Source: Brachyspira sp949287565 (GTDB lineage Bacteria > Spirochaetota > Brachyspiria > Brachyspirales > Brachyspiraceae). Taken from it: a stretch of DNA of 64,000 bases. A program made the translations under genes and the position numbers. Each line of letters starts with the position of its first letter. The stretch's first letter is position 1. Shown here in pieces: positions 1 to 8,524 of this stretch. Below the pieces are notes generated by a model, which saw only the letters and a list, made by a program, of their open reading frames with translations, had not been told where the DNA came from and did not search any database. The stretch is taken from NCBI RefSeq assembly GCF_036997615.1, contig NZ_JAWLQA010000013.1, one strand, 5' to 3'.

Positions 1-8
1 TAAAAATT

Positions 9-1601
9 TTATTTAGAAACTGCAGAATATCCTAATTTTCTTGATTCTTCAAAATAATGCTTACTTTTTTCTGTATACTCTTTCATCTTCTCTGCTGTAA
101 TAGTTGTAAGTTTTGAATATTCATCATAAACCAATGATAAATAATAATAACTTTCAGCAAGTACAGAATTTGATTTATTATTTTTAATAGATTTCAAAAA
201 ACTATATTCAGATTCTTTTAAATCTTTCACCTGTTTTTCTAATTTGTATTTATAGAGAGATGTTATTCCGCTGTTATTTAAAAGATAAAAATTATCCTTT
301 TCTAAATTAAGTCCATGCTTTATATCTTTTTCAGCATTATCTAAACTTTCTATATCATTACAAATTTTATAATCTGTTAAATATAGCCATCCTCTATTTA
401 TATATATAGAAGTATTATTATCATCTATAGCAAGTGCTTTATTATAATTATCTAAAGACATTTGAAAATATTTTTTATCTTTTGTATTTTTATACTTTTC
501 ATTATAAAGATCTGAATATATAAGCAATGTACTTAAATCATCTTTATCATTATTATCATTAACAACTTTATTATAATCATTCAAAGCTAAATTAAAATAA
601 TTATCATTAGCTGTATAATGATATTTTTTTGTATAAAGAACTGATCTGTCTTTTAATGTGTCTGTATTACTAAATCCATTAAAACTATTAATATCTATTA
701 TTTTATTATAGTCTTTTAAAGCAGCATCAAAATATTTATCTTCTGAAGTTTCTTCGTATTTTTTATTGAATAATAATGCCCTGCTTTTTAACACTGCTAT
801 ATTATCATCATCAAAACTCAATATCTTTGTATAAATATTTATAGCATTATCATCATTTCCATTTTCAACTTCTCTTAAAGCCATAAGAGATAATTCATTT
901 ATATTTAAATTTTCATCATTTTTATTTTTCTTTATAACATTCCAATATACATTATCTGCATTTTTATTGTATTTATAATAATTATTTTTTAATACAAGTT
1001 TATCTCCGTCATTATTTGTATCAATAATTTTTTTATCATCATCTAAAGCATTAATAACTCCAGATGTATCCAGTTTATTAACATTTTCATCTTTTTTATT
1101 TTCATTACTATTCTCACTATTTTTATTGTCCTTATCAAAAAAACGAACATCCGAATCTGCATTTTCCAATGCTTCAGAATTATTACCCCTAAACAAAAAC
1201 ATAGAAGCAATAATAGTAAATACAGTTCCAGCAAATATAATAGCTATGGTTCTGGTATCTACATTTAATAATCCGCTGTTATCTATAATTGAATTGAAAC
1301 TATTAACATGAGGAGCAATATATTCTTTATATTTTATCTCTAATAAATAATCTAAATTTTTCTTTATATTATTTCTATTTAGAATATCATTTTTATTGCT
1401 TAATTGCGTATTAGTATCTATATTGCTATTTTTATATGAATAGAATTTAGTATATGTATTTGAGTTATATATCCAATAACATATTCCAGCAATTAGTAAA
1501 ATTAGGAATACAATTGTTAACATAACACCATTTGAAGAAGACTTTTCTATTTCAGGTTCATAATTTTTTTCAGTTTTTATAAAATTATGCTCTTCTTCCA
1601 T
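9..1601 (-). CDS. TPR-repeat membrane protein
   Basis: This 530-residue protein has two hydrophobic segments, at about residues 25-45 and 118-137. An Asn/Lys/Asp-rich linker follows, and then a helical repeat region from about residue 230 to the end. Those repeats carry the spaced Ala/Tyr/Leu pattern of tetratricopeptide repeats, with recurring phrases such as ALKDYNKIID and ALNDYNKVV. TPR arrays bind other proteins, so a membrane-tethered scaffold is the likely role; the partner is unknown. The start codon at 1601 has only a weak ribosome site, and a leader inverted repeat lies just upstream. It is transcribed alone, with the ankyrin gene upstream in the same direction. Confidence 0.8.
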   Translation of the reverse strand: MEEEHNFIKTEKNYEPEIEKSSSNGVMLTIVFLILLIAGICYWIYNSNTYTKFYSYKNSNIDTNTQLSNKNDILNRNNIKKNLDYLLEIKYKEYIAPHVNSFNSIIDNSGLLNVDTRTIAIIFAGTVFTIIASMFLFRGNNSEALENADSDVRFFDKDNKNSENSNENKKDENVNKLDTSGVINALDDDKKIIDTNNDGDKLVLKNNYYKYNKNADNVYWNVIKKNKNDENLNINELSLMALREVENGNDDNAINIYTKILSFDDDNIAVLKSRALLFNKKYEETSEDKYFDAALKDYNKIIDINSFNGFSNTDTLKDRSVLYTKKYHYTANDNYFNLALNDYNKVVNDNNDKDDLSTLLIYSDLYNEKYKNTKDKKYFQMSLDNYNKALAIDDNNTSIYINRGWLYLTDYKICNDIESLDNAEKDIKHGLNLEKDNFYLLNNSGITSLYKYKLEKQVKDLKESEYSFLKSIKNNKSNSVLAESYYYLSLVYDEYSKLTTITAEKMKEYTEKSKHYFEESRKLGYSAVSK

Positions 1602-1607
1602 GCAAAA

Positions 1608-1638
1608 ATCCCGATATTAAGTAGATTATTTATCGGAT
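1608..1638 (-). promoter_or_regulatory. Leader inverted repeat before the TPR gene
   Basis: ATCCCGATA (1608-1616) faces TATCGGAT (1631-1638), six bases upstream of the start codon of the TPR gene. The neighbouring ankyrin gene has a similar ATCCG...CGGAT repeat at the same place. It could be an operator or an RNA hairpin masking the weak ribosome site. Confidence 0.4.
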
Positions 1639-1685
1639 TGCATTTCATAAAAAAAAATAAATATGATAACTTGATCGTATTTTTT

Positions 1686-2465
1686 TTAAATATTATTATT
1701 CTCGTAATATTCTTTAATCATATTAATAATTTTTTCATTGCCTGTATCATAAGCATAATCTAAAGAAGTATTTGAATCATTATCTGCAAAATTTATATTA
1801 GGATTATATTTAAGCAGAATATCAATTATATTAGTATTTTCTCTAATAATTGCAAACATTAATGAACTTTTACCATCATTACTAGCAATATTAATATCAG
1901 CATTATTATCTAGCAAAATATTTACAACATCTTCATAACCATTTATAACAGCCTGTATTAACGCAGTATATCCCATATTATTTTGATGATCAATATTAAT
2001 AGTATCAATCTCTAATATTTTTTTTACTATATCCGTACTCTTAGAAAAACAAGCCTCTATCAATACATTATTACCATCATTATTTACTTGATTAATATTA
2101 GCACCATTCTCCAATAAAATATTAAAAATATCATAATGTCCACCAGCAGCAGAAGCCATAAGGGCACTATATCCGAAATTATTCACTATATTTACATCAG
2201 CATTATTTTTTATAAGTAAATCAACTATATCCTTAAATCCATTAAAAGAAGCAATCATCAAAGGAGATATTTTATCGCTGTCAAGTATGTTAGGATCAAT
2301 TCCATTATCTAATAACTCTTTTACTCCTTTATAATCATTCTGCTGAAAGTATATAAAAATTTTATCCTCATCTTTATTAATATCATATTTATTAGCACTG
2401 CTTATATACTCTGAATATAAAAAACTATTAAATATAATAAATATTAAAATCAAATATCTTTTCAT
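1686..2465 (-). CDS. Secreted ankyrin-repeat protein
   Basis: A 259-residue protein. Residues 1-18 form a signal peptide (Lys-Arg, hydrophobic core, then SEYISS). From about residue 35 onward there are some six ankyrin repeats, with the usual G-x-TALM, AA-x-GH and LL-x-NGA-x-(I/V)N phrases. Ankyrin repeats mediate protein binding; an exported one probably works in the periplasm or at the surface. Several ankyrin proteins lie nearby (2954, 10051), a known tendency of Brachyspira. No enzymatic domain is visible. Confidence 0.85.
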   Translation of the reverse strand: MKRYLILIFIIFNSFLYSEYISSANKYDINKDEDKIFIYFQQNDYKGVKELLDNGIDPNILDSDKISPLMIASFNGFKDIVDLLIKNNADVNIVNNFGYSALMASAAGGHYDIFNILLENGANINQVNNDGNNVLIEACFSKSTDIVKKILEIDTINIDHQNNMGYTALIQAVINGYEDVVNILLDNNADINIASNDGKSSLMFAIIRENTNIIDILLKYNPNINFADNDSNTSLDYAYDTGNEKIINMIKEYYENNNI

Positions 2466-2473
2466 AACAATAT

Positions 2474-2507
2474 CCGTAATAAATTTACAAATATATATAA
2501 CGGATTA
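2474..2507 (-). promoter_or_regulatory. Leader inverted repeat before the ankyrin gene
   Basis: ATCCGTA (2474-2480) and TAACGGAT (2500-2507) face each other eight bases upstream of the ankyrin start codon. The motif matches the repeat in front of the TPR gene in core, spacing and position, which suggests shared control. Confidence 0.4.
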
Positions 2508-2535
2508 TATAGAATTATCTTAAATATTTTTATAA

Positions 2536-2563
2536 TTGACAAAATACACATACAAGGTATAAT
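2536..2563 (+). promoter_or_regulatory. Consensus sigma-70 promoter, apparently leaderless
   Basis: TTGACA (2536-2541), a 16-base spacer and TATAAT (2558-2563) form a near-perfect promoter. The next start codon is at 2570, about where transcription should begin, so the mRNA would have almost no 5' leader. Confidence 0.65.
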
Positions 2564-2569
2564 AAAAAT

Positions 2570-2974
2570 ATGAATACAGCTATATTTGAAATAATAATGT
2601 TTAGCCCAATACTAATTGCCATAAGTTTAATAATTTTATTATTCTTTATTCTTTTATATTATTTTATAAAAATAATAAATACTCTTTTTATAAAATTCTT
2701 TCATATAAACAAAAAATTAATGGATAAAGTTCATATAATTTCATTTGTATCCATAAACATATTAATTAGTGCTTATTTTCTTATTAGTCTTTTATATAGA
2801 ATAAGTACTTATGGAATAGATTTAAATACATTTATGGATAAAGATAATCAAGTGTATCTTGGAAATATAATATTTACTTTTTCTTTAATATTAGAAAGTA
2901 TAATTATTTCTATTATTTGTATTTTTATAAATAATAGAAATATACCTTTTAAATTATTTAGAAACGGTTTTTAA
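2570..2974 (+). CDS. Small integral membrane protein
   Basis: A 134-residue hydrophobic protein with three predicted membrane helices, at about residues 8-33, 52-78 and 95-121. It has no signal peptide and no motif I recognise. It is preceded immediately by a consensus promoter and may be translated from a leaderless message. Its last 21 bases overlap the 3' end of the convergent ankyrin gene. Function unknown. Confidence 0.65.
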   Translation: MNTAIFEIIMFSPILIAISLIILLFFILLYYFIKIINTLFIKFFHINKKLMDKVHIISFVSINILISAYFLISLLYRISTYGIDLNTFMDKDNQVYLGNIIFTFSLILESIIISIICIFINNRNIPFKLFRNGF

Positions 2975-3529
2975 ATAATCTGCTGCTTCTTTCTGCTCTT
3001 TACGAATAGCAAATTCTAAAGCTCTTTCTCCGTCTTTATTTTTATGCTCTATATCTGCCCCATTTTCTATTAATAATTTCATTGTTTCAATATCATTTAT
3101 ACCGGCAGCAAACATTAAAGGCGTTACAAGCTTAAAATTTTTAACATTGACATCAGCACCAGCTTCAACTAATGCCTTGATAATATTATATTCTTTTGTA
3201 AGACATGCATAAAGCAAGGCAGAAAATAAAGGTTTATCTCTTAAGTTGACATCAGCACCGCTGTCTATTAAATACTCAGCTATTTTTACTTGCTTCTCAG
3301 CACAGGCAAACATTAAGGCTGTTATACCTGTTCTGCTTCTTGCATTTAAATTAGCACCTTCTTCTACTAAAAGTTTGGCTATATCAAAATAACCTTTCTT
3401 AGCACAAATCATAAGTAATGTAAATTTAGATTCTTCATCTCTAGCATCTACCAAAGTATTATCAGATTCTAAACATTTTTTTACATTCTCTATATCATTA
3501 TTTTTTACATATTCAACTATATCAGACAT
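2954..3529 (-). CDS. Cytoplasmic ankyrin-repeat protein
   Basis: A 191-residue protein made almost entirely of ankyrin repeats: about five copies with TLLMICAKKGY, TALMFACAEKQ and LIDSGADVN type units. There is no signal peptide or membrane segment, so it should act in the cytoplasm, unlike the exported ankyrin protein at 1686. It lies 31 bases upstream of the ABC permease stop on the same strand. The ABC genes start upstream of it, so it could be the last gene of that transcript. Confidence 0.85.
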   Translation of the reverse strand: MSDIVEYVKNNDIENVKKCLESDNTLVDARDEESKFTLLMICAKKGYFDIAKLLVEEGANLNARSRTGITALMFACAEKQVKIAEYLIDSGADVNLRDKPLFSALLYACLTKEYNIIKALVEAGADVNVKNFKLVTPLMFAAGINDIETMKLLIENGADIEHKNKDGERALEFAIRKEQKEAADYLKTVSK

Positions 3530-3560
3530 TTTGATAAAGCCCTTTTAATAAAATCAAAAA

Positions 3561-4268
3561 TTATTGCCATTTATAAGATTCTACAAACATAGTAGATATT
3601 GATATGCAGGCAACAGCCCAAATTAAAAAGAATATAACATTCTGTATATCTATCATACCTTTAGTAAAATCAGAAAAATATGTAGTTATAGAAATAGCAT
3701 TCAATATCTTGCTTGCCCCTGTAAACATTTCACTAAGCCAATTTATTATATAGGCAAATATACCCATAGATACACCCAAAATAGCAGCTACTAACTGACT
3801 TTTAGATATGCTTGTTGCTATAAGTCCTAATCCGAGTATAGCAGTACCTAAAAGGAATAATCCTAAATATCCGCTGAATATTACTCCTATATCAGGCTTA
3901 CCAAATACCATAAGAAGTATAGGATAAACAAAAGTCATAACAAGAAGTGAAGCATATACAACCAATACAGATAAATATTTACCTAAAACATATTGAAGTG
4001 AAGTAATAGGCGCTGTCATTATAAGTTCAAAAGTTCCTGAAGCTCTTTCCTCTGCTATAAGTTTCATACAAAGAATAGAAAGGAATAATATTGTAAAAAA
4101 TCCAATATTATACATAGTGTTTTCCATAACAGCCAATCTGCTATAATAAATTTCTATAGTAAAAAAGTATCCTGTCAAAGCAAGATATATAAATCCCAAT
4201 ATATAATATAATGGCGATACATAAAAAGATTGAATTTCTCTTGAAAATACAACATATATATTTCTCAT
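3561..4268 (-). CDS. ABC-2 type permease, GldF/NosY-like
   Basis: A 235-residue membrane protein with six predicted helices, in the size and layout of ABC-2 type permeases. The segment containing LIAEERASGTFELIMTAPIT (about residues 69-88) is the family hallmark (E-R-x-x-G-T-x-E-x-L-x-x-x-P). It pairs with the ATPase 39 bases upstream to form an exporter. Gliding-motility GldF and related exporters share this architecture, but the substrate cannot be read from sequence. The start is ATG at 4268. Confidence 0.85.
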   Translation of the reverse strand: MRNIYVVFSREIQSFYVSPLYYILGFIYLALTGYFFTIEIYYSRLAVMENTMYNIGFFTILFLSILCMKLIAEERASGTFELIMTAPITSLQYVLGKYLSVLVVYASLLVMTFVYPILLMVFGKPDIGVIFSGYLGLFLLGTAILGLGLIATSISKSQLVAAILGVSMGIFAYIINWLSEMFTGASKILNAISITTYFSDFTKGMIDIQNVIFFLIWAVACISISTMFVESYKWQ

Positions 4269-4307
4269 TTATATTAACCTCTTATTAATTGTTTATTTAT
4301 TTTATAT

Positions 4308-5306
4308 TTATTCTTCATTATTTTCTGCACTCAAAACTGCATCTCTAATATATTTAGACTTATCAAAATCTTCATTTTTCTTTTTATCAGTAAAGTAAAT
4401 GAATACTTCTTCTAATGATCTTTCTTTAGCTCTTATTTCTAAAACATCAAAATTATTATTAACTAAATGCTTAACTATTGCAGCCCTTGAATCATTTCCT
4501 CTCTCACACTCAATAATAATATCACCATAAGAGTTAGCTTCTGCCTGAATAACTCCATTAACTTCCCTAACACATAAAAGAGCATCATTATATCTTCCAG
4601 CTACTTTAAGTTCTATGTTACCGCCTAATATTTCTCTATCCATAGCCATTTTCAAGCCTTCAATAGTATCTTCAGCTATTAATTCTCCGCTATCTATAAT
4701 TAGGGCTCTTTCACAAGTATCTTCAACTTCGCTTAATATATGAGTAGAAAGTATGACAGTTCTAGTTCCGCCCAAACTTTTTATTAATGATCTTACCTCT
4801 ATTAATTGATTAGGATCCAAACCGCTTGTAGGTTCATCTAATATTAAAACTTCAGGATCATGTATTATTGCCTGTGCTATTCCTGTACGCTGCTTATAAC
4901 CTTTTGATAAATGCCCTATTATTCTATTTCTGTATTTAGTAAGTCCTGTTATTTCTATGGTATTTTCCAATGCAGTTTTTATATGCTTTCTAGGTATGCC
5001 TTTAAGTTTGGCACAAAATCTAAGATAATCTATAACTGTCATTTCAGTGTATAGCGAAACATTTTCAGGCATATAACCTATTCTTTTTTTAATTTCTATA
5101 GGATTATCATAAACTTCATAATCATCTAAATAAACATATCCGCTTGTAGCTGGAAGATAACCTGTAATTATACGCATCATAGTGCTTTTACCAGCTCCAT
5201 TCGGCCCTAGAAATCCTACTATCTCTCCCTTATTTATAGTATAGGATACCCCTTTTAATGCTATATGTTCTCCATAATATTTAACTATATTATCAACTTT
5301 TATCAT
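4308..5306 (-). CDS. ABC transporter ATPase, GldA-like
   Basis: A 332-residue ATPase. Walker A is GPNGAGKS (about residues 34-41), the signature is LSKGYKQR (about 132-139) and Walker B is VLILDEPTSGLDP. A C-terminal region of about 100 residues follows, typical of GldA/CcmA-type exporters. It is the first gene of a two-gene unit with the ABC-2 permease. It would power export or membrane remodelling at the inner membrane. The substrate is unknown. Confidence 0.9.
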   Translation of the reverse strand: MIKVDNIVKYYGEHIALKGVSYTINKGEIVGFLGPNGAGKSTMMRIITGYLPATSGYVYLDDYEVYDNPIEIKKRIGYMPENVSLYTEMTVIDYLRFCAKLKGIPRKHIKTALENTIEITGLTKYRNRIIGHLSKGYKQRTGIAQAIIHDPEVLILDEPTSGLDPNQLIEVRSLIKSLGGTRTVILSTHILSEVEDTCERALIIDSGELIAEDTIEGLKMAMDREILGGNIELKVAGRYNDALLCVREVNGVIQAEANSYGDIIIECERGNDSRAAIVKHLVNNNFDVLEIRAKERSLEEVFIYFTDKKKNEDFDKSKYIRDAVLSAENNEE

Positions 5307-5486
5307 TAAAAATCCTTTAAATATTTATTACAACAAAAGAATGCTGTATTATACAGCAAAACTCTAATTTATCAATATATTTGTTAATTATTATATTATC
5401 GCAAAATAATAATTTTTCAGTAATAAAAAAATTATAATATTAAAGACTGTTTTATAGTAAATTGTATGATTGTATCATTAGAATAA

Positions 5487-5523
5487 ATAAAAAAGTCTGC
5501 CTAAATTAGACAGACTTTTTTTA
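5487..5523 (-). terminator. Rho-independent terminator
   Basis: AAGTCTG (5493-5499) pairs with CAGACTT (5511-5517) around a short loop, with T runs on both sides. It lies 35 bases beyond the stop of the HEAT-repeat gene and should end that transcript. Confidence 0.8.
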
Positions 5524-5557
5524 TTCAAAATTAAATTAATGTTTTTATTTACTAAAA

Positions 5558-6283
5558 TTACTGAGCTGCAGTATCAGTAGTAGTTGTAGTATTGTTGTTT
5601 CCGCCATCTGATGAAGGTTTGATATTTTTGATAGCATCAACAGCAGCTTGTCTAACAACTATAAAATATTGTTCATTTTGAGCTAAATCTATCAAATCGC
5701 TTAAAGCAGCTTGATCGCCTATTTTACCCAAAGCAACAACAACTTCATAAACTATAGCTTGAGTTTTAGCTAATCTTAATTGGAAAAGTAAAGCAGCTAC
5801 GCCTTTGTTACTTCCTATTTCACCTAATGCCTGAGCAGCAGCTATAATGTTAGATGTTTCTTGTTCAGAATATAACATTTGTGATATGTATTCTACAGAA
5901 GTTTCTGACTTAGCAGCTTTAGCAGCTTGTAAAGCCTGATAACGAACCATAGAATCAGAATTCTGACTAGAAGGTGCATTTAAACCATAGCTTACATATC
6001 TGTTAATTGCTTCTAATAAATTTTCAGAACTAGCACCTTTTTCACTTAAAGCTTTGAAACACATAGCTTTAACTTGAGGACTACCGCCTTCTATAGCTGA
6101 TATCAAAAGTTTTTCATCTTGAGCAGCCAATGCATCCACAAAATTTTGAGCTAATTGTTCTCTTGGCTTATTACCTGTAGTTCCTGTATCAGTAGTAGTA
6201 GTTGTTGTTGTAGTATCTTGAGCAAAAACAGATGATAAAGAAAATGCAAACATTAATGTTACGATAAATACTTTCTTGAGCAT
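5558..6283 (-). CDS. Secreted HEAT-repeat protein
   Basis: The start is ATG 6283, because AAGGGG lies at the right distance upstream; a longer frame to 6313 has no ribosome site. The protein is about 241 residues. It has a signal peptide (MLKKVFIVTLMFAFSLSSVFA), a Thr-rich low-complexity stretch encoded by near-triplet repeats, and then HEAT-like helical repeats (SMVRYQALQAAK, AAQALGEIGS, VVALGKIGD). The C-terminus is again Thr-rich. It is probably a periplasmic protein-binding scaffold. A terminator follows. Confidence 0.8.
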   Translation of the reverse strand: MLKKVFIVTLMFAFSLSSVFAQDTTTTTTTTDTGTTGNKPREQLAQNFVDALAAQDEKLLISAIEGGSPQVKAMCFKALSEKGASSENLLEAINRYVSYGLNAPSSQNSDSMVRYQALQAAKAAKSETSVEYISQMLYSEQETSNIIAAAQALGEIGSNKGVAALLFQLRLAKTQAIVYEVVVALGKIGDQAALSDLIDLAQNEQYFIVVRQAAVDAIKNIKPSSDGGNNNTTTTTDTAAQ

Positions 6284-6476
6284 TATACAACCCCTTAATA
6301 TATTAACTTCCACTAATAATACTATTATTATTCAATAATTGCAAGTAAATTTAAAAAATTTATAAAAAAATAATCATGTATAAAAATACTATATTTTTCA
6401 TATAATACAAAATATATTCTTCATAAATTAATTTTTTAATTTATAAAATAAATTCTTTATATTAACTATTTATCTA

Positions 6477-6504
6477 TTGCAAAAAGATGTATGTGTTTTA
6501 TAAT
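6477..6504 (+). promoter_or_regulatory. Predicted promoter of dhaK
   Basis: TTGCAA (6477-6482), 16 bases, then TATAAT (6499-6504), about 50 bases upstream of the dhaK start. Good match to a housekeeping promoter. Confidence 0.55.
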
Positions 6505-6556
6505 ATATAAGTAACATAATATATTATAAAAATAAAAAATAATAAGGGGGATGCTT

Positions 6557-7552
6557 ATGAAAAAAATAATTAATGATATAAGTAACATAATATTAGAAGA
6601 ACTTCAGGGAATGGAAAGAGCATATTCTAATATATTGAAAGTTAATTATGAGCCTATATATGTAACAAGAGTTGGTAAAAACAGCAAAGTATCCCTAATT
6701 TCAGGTGGAGGTTCTGGGCATGAACCATTACATGCTGGATTTGTCGGATATGGTATGCTTGATGCTGCTTGTCCTGGAGAAATATTCACCTCACCTACTC
6801 CGGATCAAATGGAAGAAGCTGCAAAATCTATAAATAATGATAAAGGTGTACTATTTCTAGTAAAAAATTACACAGGTGATGTTATGAATTTCCAAATGGC
6901 TGAAGATTTATGTAAAGCTGAAGGTATTGATGCTAGAAGTATTATTATAGATGATGATGTATCAGTAAAAAACAGTTTATACACTACAGGAAGAAGAGGA
7001 GTCGGAGCAACTGTATTTTTTGAAAAGATATGCGGTGCTTCAGCTGAAAAAGGAGATGATATAAATAAAGTTTTAGAATATGCTAACTATTGCAAAGAAA
7101 ATGCACGTTCTATGGGTATGGCTTTAACTTCATGCACTGTTCCTGCTGTTGGCAAACCTACATTTGATATATCTGATAATGAAATAGAAATGGGTATAGG
7201 AATACATGGAGAACCTGGAAGAGAAAGAACAAATATAAAAAAATCTTCTGAAATAGCTGAAATAATGATGGAAGCTATATGTTCTGATATACCATACAAA
7301 AATGGTGATGAAGTAATTTGTATGGTTAATGGTATGGGAGCTACTCCTTTGATGGAACTTTACATATTATATAATGATGTTGTTAAAATAGCTGATAAAA
7401 AAGGAATAAAAATAGTAAGAAACTTAATAGGTAATTATGTTACTTCTATAGATATGGCAGGTGCTTCTATTAGTTTAATGAAAGTAAATGATGATATATT
7501 AAAACTTTGGGATTATCCTGTACATACTGCGGCTTTAAGATGGGGTATGTAA
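6557..7552 (+). CDS. dhaK: Dihydroxyacetone kinase subunit DhaK
   Basis: The substrate-binding subunit of the PTS-dependent dihydroxyacetone kinase, which makes dihydroxyacetone phosphate. The N-terminus carries the Gly-rich SGGGSGHEPLHAGFVG motif. Further on, GIGIHGEPGRER contains the histidine that binds dihydroxyacetone covalently in this family. The length (331 residues) is normal. GGGGG lies directly against ATG 6551 but six bases from ATG 6557, so 6557 is the better start. dhaL and dhaM follow on the same strand after an unusually long gap of 336 bases. Confidence 0.95.
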   Translation: MKKIINDISNIILEELQGMERAYSNILKVNYEPIYVTRVGKNSKVSLISGGGSGHEPLHAGFVGYGMLDAACPGEIFTSPTPDQMEEAAKSINNDKGVLFLVKNYTGDVMNFQMAEDLCKAEGIDARSIIIDDDVSVKNSLYTTGRRGVGATVFFEKICGASAEKGDDINKVLEYANYCKENARSMGMALTSCTVPAVGKPTFDISDNEIEMGIGIHGEPGRERTNIKKSSEIAEIMMEAICSDIPYKNGDEVICMVNGMGATPLMELYILYNDVVKIADKKGIKIVRNLIGNYVTSIDMAGASISLMKVNDDILKLWDYPVHTAALRWGM

Positions 7553-7888
7553 TTAATTAAATAAATTTATTATTTAGTATAACTAATTATATTGTAAAAA
7601 TAATAGAACTTCATTAGTTAGATATAAATGCAAGTTTATTATATTAAAAATATTAGATATATATAAAAAATTGTGAGAGTTTACTAAATTTATTTAATTA
7701 TAAAGCTAGGTATAAAAATTGTAAAAGATAGCATTTGCTAAATACATGCAAAATGAACTAACAATTTTTATTAACAATAATAAAAAATAGTTTTTTTGTT
7801 ATAATTAGAAAATTAAAAAAGCGAGCCGAAGCACTTTATTTAATTTATTAAGTAAAGGTAAGCATAACAACAATAAAGGAGATATTTT
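7553..7888 (+). other. Long spacer between dhaK and dhaL
   Basis: 336 bases without a credible reading frame. The first 260 bases are featureless AT-rich DNA. The last 65 bases hold one copy of the TTTA-loop hairpin repeat (7820-7881) and the dhaL ribosome site. I see no clear terminator, so dhaK and dhaL may still be cotranscribed. Confidence 0.6.
7820..7881 (+). repeat. TTTA-loop hairpin repeat, copy A (dhaL leader)
   Basis: The order is GCGAGCCGAAGC, stem CTTTATTTAA (7834-7843), loop TTTA (7844-7847), stem TTAAGTAAAG (7848-7857), then AGCATAACAACAATAAAGGAG, ending in the ribosome site of dhaL. The stem pairs with one G-U. Flanks and loop match the copies inside the prophage at 42.2, 43.8, 46.3 and 47.9 kb, although the stem sequence differs. 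Confidence 0.7.
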
Positions 7889-8500
7889 ATGTGTAATAAT
7901 ACAAAAATAAAAGAATGGCTTATTAATCTATCTCTTGTATACGATGAAAATAAAGATTATCTTACTCAATTGGATGCTGACATAGGAGATGCTGATCATG
8001 GAATAAATATGAGCAGAGGTTTTGGTTTTGTTAGAGATGCTTTAAAAGATAATGATTCTGCAATATCAGCCATATTCAAACAGACAGCTACACTTCTTAT
8101 AAAAAATGTAGGCGGAGCTTCGGGACCATTGTATGGTACTTTCTTTCTTAATGCCAGCATAGTTTCTGCAAATAAAGAAGAATTAACATTAAAAGATATA
8201 ACAGAAATTTTTAATAAAGGAATTAATGCCATATCAGCATTGGGAAAATCTAAAGAAGGTGAAAAAACTATGCTTGATACATTGTTTCCTGCATTAAATG
8301 CTATGAAAGAAAATAATGAAAGCATAGAAGATTTTAAAAATAAAGTATTAATATCAGCAGAAAATGGAATGAAATCTACTATAGATATGGTTGCTACTAA
8401 AGGAAGGGCTAGTTATTTAGCTGAAAGGAGCGTAGGACATCAGGATCCTGGAGCTACTTCTTCATTTATGATGATAAAAGAATTAATAAATATTTTATAA
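7889..8500 (+). CDS. dhaL: Dihydroxyacetone kinase subunit DhaL
   Basis: The ADP-binding subunit that phosphorylates dihydroxyacetone bound to DhaK and is itself recharged by DhaM. The metal-binding motif LDADIGDADHG (about residues 28-38) supplies the aspartates that hold Mg-ADP. GGASGPLYGTFF and the C-terminal GHQDPGATS loop are also typical. Length is 203 residues, normal for the family. GGAG eight bases before the ATG supports the start. dhaM begins 24 bases downstream. Confidence 0.95.
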   Translation: MCNNTKIKEWLINLSLVYDENKDYLTQLDADIGDADHGINMSRGFGFVRDALKDNDSAISAIFKQTATLLIKNVGGASGPLYGTFFLNASIVSANKEELTLKDITEIFNKGINAISALGKSKEGEKTMLDTLFPALNAMKENNESIEDFKNKVLISAENGMKSTIDMVATKGRASYLAERSVGHQDPGATSSFMMIKELINIL

Positions 8501-8524
8501 AAAATTATATTAAAAGGAATTAAT

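Noticed and set aside
1043..1311. Overlapping frames inside the TPR gene on both strands
   Set aside because: They overlap the long TPR frame, have no ribosome sites and show biased, repeat-driven composition; shadows of the real gene.
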